DNA of 39,319 nt from Nocardioidaceae bacterium (GCA_030447585.1 JAUJOO010000001.1:1-39319), one strand, 5' to 3'. Positions 1 through 8,587 are shown, numbered from the stretch's first letter. The notes: a model not told the origin generated them from the letters alone. Numbers and translations are program-made.

Positions 1-446
1 TCACGGGCGACGTGCTCCATCAACACGATGACGCGTTTGGCGCCATGGACGAGATCCATCGCCCCACCCATGCCCTTGACCATCTTGCCCGGGATCATCC
101 AGTTGGCGATGTCGCCCTTCACCGACACCTGCATCGCGCCGAGGATGGCGGCGTCTATCTTGCCGCCGCGGATCATCCCGAACGACGTCGCCGAGTCGAA
201 GAACGACGCCCCCGGCCGCACCGTCACCGTCTCCTTCCCCGCGTTGATCAGGTCCGGGCTCTCGTCGCCGTCCAGCGGGTAGGCGCCAACGCCCAGGATG
301 CCGTTCTCCGACTGGAGCACGATCTCCACATCGTCGGGGACGTAGTTGGGAACGAGGGTCGGCAGGCCGATCCCGAGGTTGACGTAGGCACCGTCCTCGA
401 GCTCCGTCGCCGCCCGGGCCGCCATCTGCTCGCGACTCCACGCCAT
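1..446 (-). CDS. scoB: 3-oxoacid CoA-transferase subunit B (partial, C-terminus beyond window)
   Basis: Beta subunit of a family I CoA-transferase that moves CoA from succinyl-CoA (or a similar donor) to a 3-keto acid, in ketone-body or beta-ketoadipate catabolism. The frame opens with ATG at 446 ([19 protein letters not shown]) and stays open to the window edge, giving about 148 residues of a usual ~210-220. The segment SENGILGVG near residue 56 carries the family's catalytic glutamate (ExGxxG motif), and [10 protein letters not shown] is the typical beta-subunit start. The ATG overlaps the stop of subunit A by one base (TGATG), so the two subunits are translationally coupled. Substrate preference (acetoacetate, 3-oxoadipate or other) cannot be told from this sequence. 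A longer open frame starting at 441 in another phase is a shadow. Confidence 0.9.
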   Translation of the reverse strand, partial: MAWSREQMAARAATELEDGAYVNLGIGLPTLVPNYVPDDVEIVLQSENGILGVGAYPLDGDESPDLINAGKETVTVRPGASFFDSATSFGMIRGGKIDAAILGAMQVSVKGDIANWMIPGKMVKGMGGAMDLVHGAKRVIVLMEHVAR

Positions 447-1261
447 CAGCTCTGCCCCTCCTTGGGCCGGACGGTCCGTTTCTCGATGCGCTTGTCCTGG
501 GCCTGCTCCGGCGTCAGCGCCACGACTCGCTGCACATACACCCCAGGCAGGTGTACGTCGATCGGCGCGAGCTCTCCCGGCTCGACCAACTCCTCCACCT
601 CCGCGATCGTCACCCTGCCTGCCATGGCGCACAAGGGGTTGAAGTTGCGGGCAGAGTCGCGGAAGACGAGGTTGCCGTGCCGGTCCCCGCGCCAGGCGCG
701 TACCAGTCCGAAGTCACAGACAATGGCGCTCTCGAGGACGAAGTCGCATGGGCCTTCGGCTGTGTCGAATGTCCGGGTCTCCTTCGGCGGGCTGGCAGTA
801 ACCACGTTGCCGGCGTCGTCATACCTCCACGGCAGACCGCCGTCGGCAACCTGCGTCCCCACACCGGTTGCGGTGTAGAAGGCCGGGATGCCTGCCCCGC
901 CGGCGCGCAGCCGTTCGGCGAGCGTGCCCTGCGGCGTCAGCTCCACCTCGAGCTCGCCATGGAGATACTGCCGCTCGAACTCCTTGTTCTCGCCGACATA
1001 CGACGCCACCATCCGGCGGATGCGCTTGTCATGCAGGAGCAGGCCAAGGCCCCAGTCGTCGACACCGCAGTTGTTGGAGACCGCCTCCAGCTCCGTCACG
1101 CCGGCATCGAGCAGCGCATGGATCAGCACGCTCGGGATGCCGCACAACCCGAACCCTCCGACCGCCAACGAGGCACCGTTCGTGACGTCGGCCACCGCCT
1201 CGGCGGCGCTCGGGACAACCTTGTCCACAACCACTCCCTCACCTGAGACCTCCGCCGACAT
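446..1261 (-). CDS. scoA: 3-oxoacid CoA-transferase subunit A
   Basis: Alpha subunit partner of the downstream subunit B; together they form the CoA-transferase heterodimer or heterotetramer. 271 residues if started at ATG 1261. The N-terminal [13 protein letters not shown] is the glycine-rich CoA-binding signature of the alpha subunit, followed by the conserved [12 protein letters not shown] and the [11 protein letters not shown] segment. The start is uncertain: a GTG at 1228 ([12 protein letters not shown]...) is preceded by a GGTGAGGGA Shine-Dalgarno-like stretch and matches the usual family N-terminus better than the 11 extra residues from 1261. The stop overlaps the subunit B start by one base. 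The upstream 1262-1498 gap separates it from the divergent ATPase gene and shows no further gene. Confidence 0.9.
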   Translation of the reverse strand: MSAEVSGEGVVVDKVVPSAAEAVADVTNGASLAVGGFGLCGIPSVLIHALLDAGVTELEAVSNNCGVDDWGLGLLLHDKRIRRMVASYVGENKEFERQYLHGELEVELTPQGTLAERLRAGGAGIPAFYTATGVGTQVADGGLPWRYDDAGNVVTASPPKETRTFDTAEGPCDFVLESAIVCDFGLVRAWRGDRHGNLVFRDSARNFNPLCAMAGRVTIAEVEELVEPGELAPIDVHLPGVYVQRVVALTPEQAQDKRIEKRTVRPKEGQS

Positions 1262-1485
1262 GAGTCCGTCTCTGTCGTCCCCAGTTGGCGGTCCCTCGCA
1301 ACCTACTGCATAGCCGCCTCAGGCCCACACTCTGCGAACCGTTGCCGCCACCCACCGATCCACCTCTCGCGTGGTCCCGGCACCTTGGACTCGGAAGCCC
1401 TCCGCAGGACTCGAGGAGCGAGTCGAGGCGTGAGGTAGTCCGGGCGGACACCCGCTTGGAGCTCATGCGCCCTGGGAGGGCTGGG

Positions 1486-1491
1486 TACGCT
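1486..1491 (+). promoter_or_regulatory. -10 box of a predicted leaderless promoter (bagA-like gene)
   Basis: TACGCT lies 7 bases before the ATG at 1499, the distance expected if transcription starts at the start codon. There is no close Shine-Dalgarno sequence. Confidence 0.5.
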
Positions 1492-1498
1492 CGATCAG

Positions 1499-2488
1499 AT
1501 GACCACCGACGCTCGCCGGCGCAGCCCTGTTCGCCTTCACGTCGTCTCGGGCAAGGGCGGGACCGGCAAGACGACGGTCGCGGCGGCGCTGGCCCTGGCG
1601 CTGGCATCTGGTGGGAAGCGAGTGTTGCTCTGCGAGGTGGAGGGCCGGCAGGGGATCGCGTCACTGTTCGACGTGGCACCGCTGCCGTACGCCGAGCGCC
1701 GCATCGCGGTTGGGTCGGACGGCGGCGAGGTCAGCGCGCTCGCCATCGACACCGAGGCGGCGCTGCTCGAGTACCTCGCCATGTTCTACCACCTGGGCCG
1801 CGCCGGGAAACTGCTCGATCGCTTCGGTGTGATCGACTTCGCGACCACGGTGGCGCCTGGAGTGCGCGACGTGCTGCTGATAGGCAAGGTGTACGAGGCG
1901 ACGCGGCGGTCCGAGAGGGGCCGGTCGGCGTACGACGCCGTCGTCCTCGACGCTCCCCCGACCGGTCGGATCGGCCGCTTCCTCAACGTCAACACCGAGG
2001 TCGCCGGCATCGCAAAGACCGGCCCGATCCGCCGCCAGGCCTCCTCGATCATGCAACTGCTGACCTCGGACAAGACCCGCGTACACCTCGTCACGTCGTT
2101 GGAGGAGATGGCGGTGCAGGAGACCCTCGATGCCCTCGATGAGCTGACGAGACTGCGGCTCGGCCTAGGTGTGGTCATCGTGAACGCCGTCACCGAGCCG
2201 CACCTGCCGGGGGAGGCGATCGACGAGGCTGCGACGGGACAGCTCGACGAGGCCCGGGTGGCAGCTTCACTCAAGGAGGCGGGGGTGGGCGCCGACGCGA
2301 GCGTGGTGGCCGGGTTGATCGCGGTCGGTGCTGAACACGCCGTCCGCATCCGACTGCAGGAGGAGCAGCGCAACCGGCTCGAGGGGATCCGTCCGGCTGT
2401 CGTCGAGCTGCCGGCGCTCAACGAGGGCGTCGACCTCGGCGGCCTCTATGAGCTGGCCCACGAGCTTCGCGAGAGCCAGGAGTTCTGA
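1499..2488 (+). CDS. bagA: ArsA/Get3-like ATPase, first subunit (BagA-like)
   Basis: SIMIBI-class P-loop ATPase of the ArsA/Get3 family, 329 residues. The deviant Walker A SGKGGTGKT is at residues 17-25 and includes the signature lysine K19 that reaches across the dimer in active Get3/MinD-type enzymes. The VVLDAPPTGR segment is the A-loop/Walker B region. Its position just ahead of a second paralogue, then a WhiB4-like gene and a PBP, matches M. tuberculosis Rv3679 (Get3-like BagA), whose product forms a complex with Rv3680; mycobacterial work links that pair to stress and glycerol/methylglyoxal metabolism rather than arsenic export. No ArsB or ArsR is nearby. The stop overlaps the next ATG by one base (TGATG). 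Function here is inferred from family and synteny. Confidence 0.88.
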   Translation: MTTDARRRSPVRLHVVSGKGGTGKTTVAAALALALASGGKRVLLCEVEGRQGIASLFDVAPLPYAERRIAVGSDGGEVSALAIDTEAALLEYLAMFYHLGRAGKLLDRFGVIDFATTVAPGVRDVLLIGKVYEATRRSERGRSAYDAVVLDAPPTGRIGRFLNVNTEVAGIAKTGPIRRQASSIMQLLTSDKTRVHLVTSLEEMAVQETLDALDELTRLRLGLGVVIVNAVTEPHLPGEAIDEAATGQLDEARVAASLKEAGVGADASVVAGLIAVGAEHAVRIRLQEEQRNRLEGIRPAVVELPALNEGVDLGGLYELAHELRESQEF

Positions 2489-3693
2489 TGGCGCGTAAGA
2501 CGCCTCGCCGCCCCGCACGTCAGCCCAGCCGCTCCAACCGCGCCCGGGTGGGGCCGCTTCGCGGGCGGCTCTCCGACGTACCCGCGTTGAAGGTGGACGA
2601 ACTCATTGCCAACCGTGACATCTCCATCATGGTGTGTTGCGGATCGGGTGGCGTGGGAAAGACGACGACATCTGCGTCGATCGCTCTGCGTGCGGCTGAG
2701 CAGGGTCGCAGGGTTGTGGTTTTGACTATCGATCCCGCTCGACGTCTTGCCCAGTCCATGGGGCTGAGCGAGCTCGACAACGACCCGAAACCGGTGAGCG
2801 GCGTCGACGAGTCGAACGGTGGCCGCCTGGACGCCATGATGCTTGACATGAAACGAACGTTCGACGAGGTTGTCGAGTCGCACGCATCGCCCGAGAAGTC
2901 GTCCCAGATCCTCGCGAACCCGTTCTACCAGGCGTTGTCGAGCTCGTTCGCCGGAACGCAGGAGTACATGGCGATGGAGAAACTGGGGCAGCTGCACGCC
3001 GAGGCGCTGGGCTCGGGGCGTTGGGATCTCATCGTGGTCGACACTCCGCCGTCTCGTTCCGCCCTCGACTTCCTCGACGCACCAGAGCGGTTGTCATCGT
3101 TCCTGGACGGTCGCCTGATCCGCCTCCTGCTCGCGCCGGCCAGAGGACCGGCGCGGTTTCTGTCTGTCGGTGTCTCGGCGGTGACGAGCACGATATCGAA
3201 GGTGCTCGGCGGGCAAATGCTTCGCGACGTCCAGACCTTCGTGGCCGCGTTCGACACCCTGTTCGGCGGGTTTCGCTCGCGCGCCGACAAGACGTACCAG
3301 ATCCTCAAGGACCCTCAGACGGCGTTTCTCGTGGTTGCCTCCCCGGATGCCGACGCGCTGCGAGAGGCGGCGTTCTTCGTGGAGCGGCTGGCCGAGGATC
3401 ACATGCCACTGGCCGGACTAGTCCTCAACCGGGTGTCCCCGCCGGTCGCTCAGGGGCTGTCTGCTCAGACCGCTCTCGCCGCCGCGGAGCGCCTGAGTGA
3501 GGACGACGCGCTGACGGCTGCGCTGCTTCGGCTCCACGCGGAGCGACTCGACACGATCGGGCGGGAGAGGTCGCTGCGTCGACGGTTCGCGGCAGCACAT
3601 CCGACGGTTGCGACGGTCACGATCGCGGCGCTCGCCACAGACGTGCACGACTTGTCCTCGCTGCGCAGCGTCGGGGCGCTGGCCGCGGCCTGA
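2488..3693 (+). CDS. bagB: ArsA/Get3-like ATPase, second subunit (BagB-like)
   Basis: Second ArsA/Get3-family ATPase, 401 residues, translationally coupled to the upstream paralogue. The P-loop GSGGVGKTT is at residues 52-60; it keeps the Walker lysine K58 but has serine S53 where the partner has the signature lysine. The two subunits are therefore not equivalent and a heterodimer with one complete and one incomplete interface is plausible. TIDPARRLAQSMG is the switch region and VVDTPPSRSALDFLDAPERL the family A-loop. About 45 extra N-terminal residues, rich in Arg and Pro, precede the ATPase core. Synteny corresponds to M. tuberculosis Rv3680 (BagB). Client proteins are unknown; a tail-anchored-protein role is not shown. 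Confidence 0.88.
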   Translation: MARKTPRRPARQPSRSNRARVGPLRGRLSDVPALKVDELIANRDISIMVCCGSGGVGKTTTSASIALRAAEQGRRVVVLTIDPARRLAQSMGLSELDNDPKPVSGVDESNGGRLDAMMLDMKRTFDEVVESHASPEKSSQILANPFYQALSSSFAGTQEYMAMEKLGQLHAEALGSGRWDLIVVDTPPSRSALDFLDAPERLSSFLDGRLIRLLLAPARGPARFLSVGVSAVTSTISKVLGGQMLRDVQTFVAAFDTLFGGFRSRADKTYQILKDPQTAFLVVASPDADALREAAFFVERLAEDHMPLAGLVLNRVSPPVAQGLSAQTALAAAERLSEDDALTAALLRLHAERLDTIGRERSLRRRFAAAHPTVATVTIAALATDVHDLSSLRSVGALAAA

Positions 3694-3731
3694 CGAACGG
3701 CGCCGCAGGTCGCCCGTCCGCGAGAGGTCGA

Positions 3732-3753
3732 ACTCACCCTCCGGAGTGGGAGT
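3732..3753. terminator. Imperfect palindrome between convergent bagB and whiB4-like genes
   Basis: ACTCACCCTCC followed directly by GGAGTGGGAGT (9 of 11 bases pair). It sits in the 87-base gap between two convergent genes, so a bidirectional terminator is possible. There is no T-tract. Confidence 0.3.
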
Positions 3754-3780
3754 CGCCGCAGGTCCGCCCTGACATGGCCC

Positions 3781-4083
3781 CTAGCTGGCGAAGACGGCGG
3801 CCGCCGCGGTGACGTGCTGCTCACGGGCCGCCTCCAGGAGCCCCCGCCACGACGTCACGTTCGGGCGGCGCTTCAGCAGTGCACGGCGTTCGCGCTCGGT
3901 CATGCCGCCCCAGACGCCCCACTCGAGGTCGTTGTCGAGCGCTTCGGCGAGGCATTCCGTCTTCACCGGGCAATGGCCACAGATCTGCTTCGCCCGGTTT
4001 TGAGCCGCGCCTCGGACGAAAAGCTCGTCCGGGCCTGCGCCCTTGCATGCGGCGGCATCGGCCCACTGATCGTTCCACGTCAT
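3781..4083 (-). CDS. whiB4: WhiB-family iron-sulfur transcriptional regulator, WhiB4-like
   Basis: Small Fe-S regulator of the actinobacterial Wbl family, 100 residues from ATG 4083. Four cluster-binding cysteines are C13, C35, C38 and C44 (CxxC-x5-C), followed by the GVWGG turn at 56-60 and a basic C-terminal stretch RERRALLKRRPN that would contact DNA. The segments PDELFVRGAAQ and WGVWGGMTERERRALLK match the WhiB4 subgroup, which in mycobacteria is an oxygen- and NO-responsive redox regulator. The chosen ATG has GGCAGGGG about 7 bases upstream; upstream in-frame residues (to 4338) look non-coding. It is divergent from the PBP gene and convergent with the ATPase pair, the same arrangement as M. 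tuberculosis Rv3679-Rv3682. Confidence 0.92.
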   Translation of the reverse strand: MTWNDQWADAAACKGAGPDELFVRGAAQNRAKQICGHCPVKTECLAEALDNDLEWGVWGGMTERERRALLKRRPNVTSWRGLLEAAREQHVTAAAAVFAS

Positions 4084-4245
4084 GTCGTGCCCCTGCCGAG
4101 AGAAGAATGTGTGGCATTCCAGGGACTCCCATTGGGAACCTGTGATCAGCAGACTACGGACAGCAATACCGCCTCCAAAAGGTCCGAAAGGGTCAAGTCG
4201 ACTAGTCACTTGTGACCATCTTTTGTTGGTCGAGGAGGAGTAGTC

Positions 4246-4284
4246 ATGGCAGGAAGGCTCTCGCGGGGTCGCCGCCGGCGCTAG
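4246..4284 (+). CDS. Possible 12-residue arginine-rich leader ORF upstream of the PBP gene
   Basis: ATG at 4246 opens MAGRLSRGRRRR and ends at TAG 4282-4284. A strong GAGGAGGAG Shine-Dalgarno sequence lies 5-6 bases upstream, unusual in a window where many genes seem leaderless. It sits in the 253-base gap between whiB4-like and PBP genes, 52 bases before the PBP start. It could be a real small ORF or chance; conservation in relatives is the test. Confidence 0.22.
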   Translation: MAGRLSRGRRRR

Positions 4285-4324
4285 GCGTCGCATCGCAGGG
4301 AACCGCGCCGTTGCCCGCGTCCCG

Positions 4325-4330
4325 TACCCT
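4325..4330 (+). promoter_or_regulatory. -10 box of a predicted leaderless promoter (PBP gene)
   Basis: TACCCT lies 6 bases before ATG 4337. This also helps choose ATG 4337 over the in-frame GTG at 4331. Confidence 0.5.
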
Positions 4331-4336
4331 GTGTGC

Positions 4337-6931
4337 ATGTCGTGGATGGCTCCAACATCTCGTGGCCAAGGTGGCCTTGTCCATCAGCTGGTGGTCATCG
4401 TGGCCATGAGCGCACTGTCCGGCGTGCTGATTGCCGGCTTGGCCCTGCCGTGGGTGGGTCTCATCAGCAAGGGGGCAGAGAACAGTGCGGAAGCGATCGA
4501 GGACTTCCCCAAGCGGCTGAAGTTCAAGCCACTTAACGAACGCACGCGTGTTTTTGCTGCCGACGGCAGCCGGCTCGCGTTGTTCTACGACGAGAACCGC
4601 CGCTACGTGCAGCTCGACGACATCTCCACTGAGATGAGGCAGGCGATCATCGCCATCGAGGATGCCCGCTTCTACGCTCACGGAGCGCTCGACGTCAAAG
4701 GCACGCTACGCGCACTGCTGGTCAACCAGGCGAGCTCGGCCACGCTCCAAGGCGGGTCGTCGATCACCCAACAGCTAGTGAAGTTGACGCTGATCCAGAA
4801 CGCAAACACCGCGGCGGAGCGGGCAGAGGCGCAGGCGAAGAGCTACGCCCGCAAGTTCGATGAGCTTCGTTACGCAGTGTGGGTCGAGCAGCACCTGACG
4901 AAGGACGAGATCCTCGAGCACTACCTCAACACGGCGTACTTCGGTGACGGCGCCTACGGTATCCAGGCCGCAGCCCATCACTACTTCTCCACCACGGCCA
5001 AGGAGCTCAACCTGACGCAGGCGGCGCTGCTGGCCGGCCTTGTCAAGAACCCCACCCGCTACGACCCGACCAACAACCCCGCCGAGGCACGTGACCGTCG
5101 CGACACCGTGATCGACTCGATGCGCTCGCTGCACATCATCAGCGACCGCCAAGCGAAGAGGGCGTCGCGAGGGCCGGTCCGGCTCGACGTCGAGAAGATG
5201 CCGAACGGCTGCGTCAACTCATCGGCACCGTTCTTCTGCCAGTACCTGCTCAAGTACCTGCTCAGCTCCCCCGATCTCGGCGAGACAGAAGCCGAGCGGC
5301 GCCACGCCGTCTACGGCGGAGGGCTGACCATCCAGACAACCATCGACCCGCGGTTCCAGCGCCAAGCCGACAAGTCGGTCCGCAATCACGTCTTCCCCGA
5401 AGACAAGGTCGTAGGATCCCTCGCCATGGTCGAGCCGCGCACGGGCTACGTCCGGGCGTTGGCGCAGTCGAAGACGATGGGCAACCGCAAGGAGAAGGGG
5501 GAGACGTTCATCAACTACACCGTTCCCCCCGAGTACGGTGGCGCGTCAGGATTCCAACCCGGCTCGACCTTTAAGCTGTTCGTGCTGGCGGCGGCGATCA
5601 AGCAGGGTATTCCACTGAACAAGACCATCTACTCGCCAGACAAGATCGCGCTGATTCAGGGGAGCTTTCCTGTCTGCGGCGGCGACTACTATCCGCCGGG
5701 CCCGTACGAGTCCACCAAGCGCTACCGGGTCGAGAACTCGACAACCAACGGCAACAAGAACCTCTACACAGGCACCCGGGAGTCCGTTAACACGTTTTAC
5801 GTCCAGCTCGAGAGGCTCACCGGCCTCTGCGAGCCGTGGAAACTGGCCGAGTCCATGGGCATCGAGCTTGGGGACCGCAAACAGAGCATGGTCCCGTCCT
5901 TCACCTTGGGTGTGTCTGACGTGAGTCCGCTCGAGATGGCCGAGGCGTACGCCACGTTCGCTGCCCGGGGAATGCACTGCGCTTCAACTCCGGTTACGGA
6001 CATAACGGACCGCAACGGCGACGCGATCCCCCTGGAAGGACCAGTGTGCGACCGGGTTCTGAAGCGGGCGCAAGCCGACGCGATCAACGACATCCTGCGG
6101 GGGGTCATGACGCCCCCCGACGGGTTTGCGTCGTACTTCGCGCCCGAACAGCCGTCCGCAGGCAAGACGGGGACTACGACGGACAACAAGGCGGTGTGGT
6201 TCGTCGGGTACACCCCGACCCTTGCCGCTGCCAGCGTGATCGCGGGAATCAACCGGCAGGGGGAGCCAGCCAGCCTCGTCGGCAAGTCCGTGGCGGGGGT
6301 GACGCTCGACGACGCCTCCGGGTCAGGCACCGCTGGGCCCATCTGGGGGGACGCGTTCGCGGTGATCGAGCGCTGGCTTCCTGACCGCGAGTTCGTCCCT
6401 CCGGACCCAACGGTCGTTGCAGGTCAGACCGTTCAGATCCCTCCCTTGTACGGGTATGACCCGGACGTCGCCGCGGAACTGTTGACGAAGCTCGGCTTCC
6501 TGCCGCAGATCAGCTACTCCGTGAACTCCTCAGCGCCCGAGGGGACGGTGGCCTACACCTCCCCGTCGTTCCAAGGTACGTCGGGCGAAGTGGTGAGCAT
6601 CTTCCTCTCCAACGGTTACACGCCGCCGTCGCCGACCTTCACCTTCCCAGCGCCGACCTTCACCTTCCCAGCGCCGACCATCACACCCCCCGCGCCGACC
6701 TTCACACCCACCACGCCGACCTTCACACCCCCCGCGCCGACCTTCACACCCCCCGCGCCGACCTTCACACCCCCCGCGCCGACCTTCACACCCCCCGCGC
6801 CGAGCACTCCACCGCCTTCAGAAGATCCTCCCGACGACGATGGCGGCGGTGGTCCAGGGAACGGCAACGGCGGTGGTCCAGGGAACGGCAACGGCGGTCC
6901 TGGGAACGGCAACGGCGGTGGCCCACCCTAA
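4337..6931 (+). CDS. ponA2: Bifunctional class A penicillin-binding protein with PASTA domain (PonA2-like)
   Basis: Peptidoglycan polymerase and crosslinker at the cytoplasmic membrane, 864 residues. One membrane anchor spans about residues 14-43. A GT51 glycosyltransferase domain follows, with the IEDARFYAHGALD catalytic motif and GGSSITQQLVK. The transpeptidase domain has the active-site serine in STFK at about 410, SVN at about 483 and KTGT at about 610. One PASTA domain lies at about 694-760. The C-terminus is a low-complexity tail: PAPTFTP-type repeats, an acidic stretch EDPPDDD, then glycine/asparagine GNGNGG repeats. Position beside whiB4 and before a metallophosphoesterase matches M. 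tuberculosis ponA2 (Rv3682). The tail repeats are not usual for PonA2 and probably reach into the wall. Confidence 0.92.
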   Translation: MSWMAPTSRGQGGLVHQLVVIVAMSALSGVLIAGLALPWVGLISKGAENSAEAIEDFPKRLKFKPLNERTRVFAADGSRLALFYDENRRYVQLDDISTEMRQAIIAIEDARFYAHGALDVKGTLRALLVNQASSATLQGGSSITQQLVKLTLIQNANTAAERAEAQAKSYARKFDELRYAVWVEQHLTKDEILEHYLNTAYFGDGAYGIQAAAHHYFSTTAKELNLTQAALLAGLVKNPTRYDPTNNPAEARDRRDTVIDSMRSLHIISDRQAKRASRGPVRLDVEKMPNGCVNSSAPFFCQYLLKYLLSSPDLGETEAERRHAVYGGGLTIQTTIDPRFQRQADKSVRNHVFPEDKVVGSLAMVEPRTGYVRALAQSKTMGNRKEKGETFINYTVPPEYGGASGFQPGSTFKLFVLAAAIKQGIPLNKTIYSPDKIALIQGSFPVCGGDYYPPGPYESTKRYRVENSTTNGNKNLYTGTRESVNTFYVQLERLTGLCEPWKLAESMGIELGDRKQSMVPSFTLGVSDVSPLEMAEAYATFAARGMHCASTPVTDITDRNGDAIPLEGPVCDRVLKRAQADAINDILRGVMTPPDGFASYFAPEQPSAGKTGTTTDNKAVWFVGYTPTLAAASVIAGINRQGEPASLVGKSVAGVTLDDASGSGTAGPIWGDAFAVIERWLPDREFVPPDPTVVAGQTVQIPPLYGYDPDVAAELLTKLGFLPQISYSVNSSAPEGTVAYTSPSFQGTSGEVVSIFLSNGYTPPSPTFTFPAPTFTFPAPTITPPAPTFTPTTPTFTPPAPTFTPPAPTFTPPAPTFTPPAPSTPPPSEDPPDDDGGGGPGNGNGGGPGNGNGGPGNGNGGGPP
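6640..6805 (+). repeat. In-frame tandem repeat encoding PAPTFTP units in the PBP tail
   Basis: About eight near-identical units, mostly of 21 bases (GCGCCGACCTTCACACCCCC type), encode PAPTFTP, with PAPTFTF and PTTPTFTP variants at the start. Proline/threonine spacer; copy number is likely to vary among strains. Confidence 0.85.
6841..6925 (+). repeat. In-frame glycine/asparagine repeat at the PBP C-terminus
   Basis: Three units of GGGAACGGCAACGGCGGT type encode GNGNGG(G)PG, ending the protein in GGGPP. Very flexible, uncharged tail. Confidence 0.8.
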
Positions 6932-6966
6932 GGTGCGGGCAGGCGGCTCGACGGGGGCGAGCGGCG

Positions 6967-7425
6967 TCAGCTCAGCTGGCGGCGTACCTCCGCAGCGACG
7001 ACACCGCCGTCAGCACGTCCCTTGATTCGTGGAGTGAGGGCACCCATCACCTTGCCCATGGCACGCATGCCGTCCTGGGCTGCGCCCAAGTCCTCGATGG
7101 TCGAGCCGACGAGGTCAGCGATCTGCTCGTCGCTGAGCGGCTCCGGCAAGAACTCGGCGATGATGGCTGCTTCTGCTTGCTCCTTGGCCGCGAGCTCCAG
7201 GCGCCCCCCGGCGTCGAAGGCAGCCGCCGCCTCGCGGCGCTTCTTCGCTTCGCTGGCGAGTATCCCTGTCACGTCGTCGTCGGTGAGCTCGCGAGCCTGC
7301 TTGCCTGAGACCTCAGCGTTCGTGATGGCGGTGAGAACCATCCTGAGCGTCGACGAGCGCAGCTCGTCCCGTGCCTTCATCGAGGCGGTCAGTTCGGCTC
7401 GCAGTCGAGCCTTCATTTCGGCCAT
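6967..7425 (-). CDS. GatB/YqeY domain-containing protein
   Basis: 152-residue stand-alone YqeY-type protein related to the tRNA-binding tail of the GatB amidotransferase subunit. Seen: MKARLRAELTASMKARDELRSSTLRMVLTAI-type helical N-terminus, the EVSGK and EQAEAAIIAEFLPEPLSDEQI segments, and the C-terminal MGKVMGALTPRIKGRADG block typical of the family. Start chosen at ATG 7425: a CACACT -10-like box lies 6 bases upstream, and upstream in-frame residues to 7536 do not look like protein. Convergent with the PBP gene. Family role in tRNA amidation is suggested by the domain, not proven; no GatCAB gene is in the window. Confidence 0.9.
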   Translation of the reverse strand: MAEMKARLRAELTASMKARDELRSSTLRMVLTAITNAEVSGKQARELTDDDVTGILASEAKKRREAAAAFDAGGRLELAAKEQAEAAIIAEFLPEPLSDEQIADLVGSTIEDLGAAQDGMRAMGKVMGALTPRIKGRADGGVVAAEVRRQLS

Positions 7426-7555
7426 GACACCAGTGTGGCCGCTGCTGGACTCACCATCCACCACGTCGCGTCCAAATCGCGGTTTGCGGGGCGTCCTGGC
7501 GGCGAGCGCCGACCGGCCGCGTGCGGGCGCACGCACGTGTGCAAGCCTTTGAGGC

Positions 7556-8477
7556 GTGCGCTCCCTCGAGAAGTTGGCTGTGGGCGTCGGCGCCGCCGGA
7601 GCGGCAGCGCTGACCTACAGCGCAGGATACGAGGTTCGCGCCTTTCGGCTCCGCGACGCGACGATCCCCTGCCTGCCACCGAACCAGCCCGACGTGCGCG
7701 TTCTACACCTCTCCGACATCCATCTCACGCCGACGCAGCACAAGAAGCAGCAATGGCTCAAGGACCTCGCCAAGCTCGAACCGGACCTGGTCGTCAACAC
7801 CGGCGACAACCTCAGCCATCCCGAGTCGGTCTCCCCGCTGATGGCCGCCCTCGACGGGCTTCGACATGTGCCGACGGTCTTCGTGTTCGGTTCGAACGAC
7901 TATTGGGGGCCGGTGATGAAGAACCCTGCGAGGTACCTGTTTGCGCAGGGGGCGAAAGCGGCTGCACGGACCGCCCCTGCCGTGGCGTGATCTCCGCGAG
8001 CAGTTCGTCTCGGCTGGGTGGCGGGACCTCACCAACCGACGTGACACCCTGTCGATCCGTGACACGACCATCGCCTTCGCCGGAGTGGATGACCCCCACC
8101 TCGGCTACGACCGTCTGGCGGAGGTGGCCGGTCCGGCGGACCGCTCCACGGGGTTGCGGATCGGCGTCACGCACGCGCCATACCTACGCGTCCTCGATGC
8201 CTACACGAGGGACGGGTATGACGTGATCTTCGCCGGCCACACGCACGGTGGGCAGCTCCGCATCCCCGGCTACGGCGCCATCGTCACGAACTGCGACCTC
8301 GAGCCCGCGCGGTCTCGAGGGCTCCACCACCACCAGGCGGAGGGACGGTCTGCCGCCCTCCACGTCTCCGCGGGGCTGGGCACGTCGCCGTACGCCCCGT
8401 ACAGGTTCTGCTGCTACCCGGAGGCCACTTTGGTCACCCTGACGAGCAGGTCGGCGGAGGCCTTCGCACCGGTTTAG
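7556..8477 (+). pseudogene. Metallophosphoesterase, split by a one-base frameshift
   Basis: Calcineurin-like phosphoesterase of the membrane-associated Rv3683 type, about 306 residues if repaired. The first frame (GTG 7556 to stop 7990) carries an N-terminal hydrophobic segment, VLHLSDIHLTP (metal ligands D and H), VNTGDN and GSNDYW. The second frame, from about 7945 to 8477, carries the rest: GVTHAP and FAGHTHGGQLRIPG, both with metal-binding histidines. The frames meet around a GGGGG run at 7949-7953, needing one base less to read through. Both halves are otherwise well preserved, so this is either a recent mutation or a homopolymer sequencing error. Position after the PBP gene agrees with M. 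tuberculosis Rv3682-Rv3683. Confidence 0.8.
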
Positions 8478-8513
8478 CGATGCCCACGGGCTCCGGTAGA
8501 CTCGCTCCGCCTT

Positions 8514-8587
8514 CGGGCTGTGGCGCAGCTTGGTAGCGCGCGTCGTTCGGGACGACGAGGCCGCAGGTTCAAATCCTGTCAGCCCGA
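8514..8587 (+). tRNA. tRNA-Pro (anticodon CGG)
   Basis: Acceptor CGGGCTG (8514-8520) pairs with CAGCCCG (8580-8586). The anticodon arm CGTCG-TTCGGGA-CGACG gives anticodon CGG. The T-arm contains GGTTCAAATCC. CCA is not encoded. Confidence 0.95.

Noticed and set aside
1499-3693. Arsenite efflux operon
   Set aside because: The ATPases are ArsA-related but no arsB, arsR or arsC is present and synteny supports the BagA/BagB group.
4331-4336. GTG start for the PBP two codons earlier
   Set aside because: The -10 box to ATG spacing fits 4337; the GTG would leave no room for a leader or leaderless start.
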